A DNA stretch of 7,292 nt from an uncultured Flavobacteriaceae bacterium (GTDB lineage: Bacteria > Bacteroidota > Bacteroidia > Flavobacteriales > Flavobacteriaceae). Below are positions 5,807 through 7,292 of the stretch, in pieces; position 1 is the stretch's first letter; each line of letters begins with the position of its first letter. Below the pieces are notes generated by a model that saw only the letters and a list, made by a program, of their open reading frames with translations, was not told the origin of the DNA and ran no database searches. The stretch spans positions 1 to 7,292 of the forward strand of contig CAMZLT010000043.1 in assembly GCA_947311745.1 (NCBI GenBank). The letters are read 5' to 3'. The translations under genes were made by a program, and so were the position numbers.

Positions 5807-6067
5807 ATGAGTGTTATTTTATTTAGAAACAAGGAAAGTAATTTTTGTGATAAAGCAGCAACCGAATTTAAAAAGTTTGCAGACAAACATAATTTGTCAG
5901 AAAAACAAGTAGAAATAATATCTGTTGATAAATCTATTGTGAAGAAATACCAGATTAAAATGGTGCCAACTTTAATCGCTTTTGCAAAAAATAAAAAGGA
6001 AATAGCAAGAAAAGAAGGTATAGATGTCTTTAATAAGTTTGAAGAATTTGTAAAACAAAATGCCTAA
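5807..6067 (+). CDS. Thioredoxin-fold protein with single active-site cysteine
   Basis: An 86-residue protein with a beta-strand VILFRNKES, then FCDKAATEFKKFADKH (13-28), a second strand VEIISVDKS and a KYQIKMVPTLIAFAKNKKEI segment (49-68). KMVPTLIAF carries the cis-proline typical of thioredoxins, preceded by the usual 'V/D...YxIxxVPT' pattern. The active site reads C-D-K-A (14-17) instead of CxxC: only C14 is present and it is the only cysteine in the protein. That argues against ordinary disulfide reductase activity, but allows a monothiol or purely structural role. It lies 2 bases after the joining protein and overlaps the gp10-like gene by 8 bases, so it is embedded in the neck operon. 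The family name is inferred from pattern alone. Confidence 0.75.
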   Translation: MSVILFRNKESNFCDKAATEFKKFADKHNLSEKQVEIISVDKSIVKKYQIKMVPTLIAFAKNKKEIARKEGIDVFNKFEEFVKQNA

Positions 6068-6527
6068 AGATTTATATCAGATAGATGGGTTTGAAGAATT
6101 GCAGCGCAAAATAAAACAGCTTCCAGACAATGTAAAGAAAAAAGAAATGTTAAAGGTGTTGGGTCAAGTGGCAACACCAACAGTAAAAGCAGGAAGACAA
6201 CAAGCACCAATTAGTAAGAAGAAGCATGTAATATCTGGTAAGCGAACAAGAAAATTAATTGAACCAGGGAATTTAAAAAAAAGTATTGGTAAAATAAGAG
6301 GAAAAAAAGGACTTGGTAAAGAAAATGCAGTATTGTATGTAGGTCCAAGAAGTAAAGGAAGAAAAAATGATGGTTGGTACGGAATGTTTGTTGAGTATGG
6401 CACAAAAAAACAAAATGCCAATCCATTTATGAAAAAAGTATATCAGCAAACCAAAGGAAAAGTAACCGCAGATGCAGAACGTAAAGTGGCAAGATACATT
6501 CAAAAACAAATAGATAAATTAGGTTAA
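6060..6527 (+). CDS. HK97 gp10-like tail/neck protein (PF04883)
   Basis: A 155-residue very basic protein. The N-terminal helix IDGFEELQRKIKQLPDNVKK (8-27), the AGRQQAPISKK stretch (44-54, family style 'A....P..tG.L..si'), GNLKKSIGK (70-78), VLYVGPR (91-97) and GWYGMFVEYGTKKQNANPFM (105-124) match the gp10 family, in which the 'W...vE.GT....a.PF' block is the most conserved part. Members act at the tail completion/neck stage. Overlaps the upstream thioredoxin-like gene by 8 bases; the next gene starts one base after its stop. Confidence 0.87.
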   Translation: MPKDLYQIDGFEELQRKIKQLPDNVKKKEMLKVLGQVATPTVKAGRQQAPISKKKHVISGKRTRKLIEPGNLKKSIGKIRGKKGLGKENAVLYVGPRSKGRKNDGWYGMFVEYGTKKQNANPFMKKVYQQTKGKVTADAERKVARYIQKQIDKLG

Positions 6528-6528
6528 A

Positions 6529-6891
6529 GTGAAACAATTAAGCGATTTAATATATAAAGGACTTACAGAAGATACAACAGTATCGTCTATTGTTGGTGAT
6601 AAAGTATTTCCGCTTATAGCAGACCAAGAAATTGAAACGCCATTTATAGTTTATCGAGTTTCATTAATTGACAATTTAACAAAAGACGGTGCAGACCATT
6701 TTGTGGTTGAAATATTGAGTTACGAAAAAACATACAACAAATCCTTAGAATTAAACGAAGCAGTAGTAAGTGCTATTGATAATGTAGATTTAAACGGCGC
6801 AAATTATAAATTCAACAAAGGTAGTGCAACTCCTTTGGTTGATACAGATTACAGGTTTTATGTAAAACAAATTATAAATATTAAAAAATAA
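6529..6891 (+). CDS. DUF3168-type tail completion protein (PF11367)
   Basis: A 120-residue protein starting with GTG at 6529, one base after the preceding stop. The N-terminal helix (KQLSDLIYKGLTEDTTVSSIVGDKVFP) followed by 'TPFIVYRVSLID' (residues 37-48) is the family signature ('L...L..d..v..lvg.rvyp......Pyivy'). The remainder alternates strands and a helix (KTYNKSLELNEAVVSAI), ending in the basic VKQIINIKK. The family corresponds to SPP1 gp17/lambda gpU-like tail terminator or tail-to-head joining proteins. No in-frame ATG is available before the conserved region, so GTG is accepted. Six bases of A-rich spacer separate it from the tail tube gene. Confidence 0.85.
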   Translation: MKQLSDLIYKGLTEDTTVSSIVGDKVFPLIADQEIETPFIVYRVSLIDNLTKDGADHFVVEILSYEKTYNKSLELNEAVVSAIDNVDLNGANYKFNKGSATPLVDTDYRFYVKQIINIKK

Positions 6892-6897
6892 AAAAAG

Positions 6898-7292
6898 ATG
6901 AGTAATTTTTTAGATGGTAGCGTAATGCGCTTAAAAGTAGAAGATAAAGAGGTTTTTCATGAGGTAGAAGTTTCTATCGAGGGTTCAACAGATTTTAAAG
7001 AAATAGCAACAAAAGATACCGATGGTAAAGAAGTATCGCCAGGCGCACAATCTTTTTCTTTAAGTTGTTCAGCAAAAGGATCAACCGACACAACAAGCGA
7101 GAATGCAAGTATAGATATGCTTATGTTTTACAAAAACAAAACAAAAGTAGCATTTACGCTTACAGATGGTGTTGCAGGTCATGTAGTCTATTCAGGTAAT
7201 GCTTATGTAGAGAATTTCAAAATGGGTTCTCCTAATGAGGAAATAGTAGATTTCTCTTATTCATTAAAAGGAACAGGTGGATTAACCATTGG
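6898..7292 (+). CDS. Major tail (tube) protein, TP901-1 type (PF06199), partial at 3' end
   Basis: The ATG at 6898 follows an A-rich spacer, and the frame stays open for 131 codons to the window edge. It begins SNFLDGSVMRLKVEDKE, then VEVSIEGSTDFKEIATKDTDG (24-44), the family pattern in which a beta-strand leads to an 'i.atsKds.g' loop. SPGAQSFSLSCSAKGS (47-62), a helix with IDMLMFYKNKT (72-82) and GNAYVENFKMGSPNEEIVDFS (99-119) follow. The closing YSLKGTGGLTI is what relatives have just before their C-terminus, so only a few residues should be missing. This protein polymerises into the tail tube, implying a tailed phage with a long tail (Siphoviridae-like or myovirus-like cannot be told apart here). 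Confidence 0.82.
   Translation, partial: MSNFLDGSVMRLKVEDKEVFHEVEVSIEGSTDFKEIATKDTDGKEVSPGAQSFSLSCSAKGSTDTTSENASIDMLMFYKNKTKVAFTLTDGVAGHVVYSGNAYVENFKMGSPNEEIVDFSYSLKGTGGLTI

Noticed and set aside
6164..6509. Three antisense open frames with many Phe and hydrophobic residues
   Set aside because: They mirror the Lys-rich gp10-like gene (AAA read as TTT); they are not membrane proteins.

Overview
The window is a piece of an AT-rich tailed-phage or prophage genome, most likely from a host in the Bacteroidota, probably Flavobacteriia. The evidence is indirect: strong A/T bias, almost no Shine-Dalgarno sequences (starts are preceded by A-rich tracts), TAA-dominated stops, and protein style (Lys/Asn/Ile-rich). 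All genes read on the + strand. Nothing here distinguishes an integrated prophage from a free phage: no integrase, attachment site or bacterial flank is visible.

Left part (1-1298): the last 15 codons of an unidentified gene, then a phage-type Dam-like adenine methyltransferase gene sitting tightly between related inverted sequences (134-175 and 603-663). The spacer in front of it folds as a long imperfect palindrome (44-171), so the unit looks like a mobile single-gene cassette. It is followed by three small genes: a 49-residue helix-turn-helix protein, an 85-residue protein of unknown function and a 62-residue protein with two membrane segments.

Right part (1379-7292, runs off the end): a canonical HK97-type head and connector module in the usual order: portal, prohead protease (S78/U35 type), major capsid protein, a strong intrinsic terminator, a small charged protein with three exact 42-bp repeats, gp6-like head-tail connector, head-tail joining (head closure) protein, a thioredoxin-fold protein with only one active-site cysteine, HK97 gp10-like tail protein, DUF3168-type tail completion protein, and a TP901-1-type major tail protein cut by the window edge. 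Genes overlap or lie within a few bases of each other, suggesting one transcription unit with a step-down at the terminator after the capsid gene.

How it works together: protease and capsid protein assemble a prohead on the dodecameric portal. The capsid N-terminal delta domain acts as internal scaffold and is removed by the protease. The gp6-like, joining, gp10-like and DUF3168 proteins build the neck and tail end, and the major tail protein forms the tube. The terminase genes are not in the window. The least expected items are the methyltransferase cassette with its flanking inverted sequences, the repeat protein whose N-terminus resembles a capsid delta domain, and the monothiol thioredoxin-like protein inside the neck operon.
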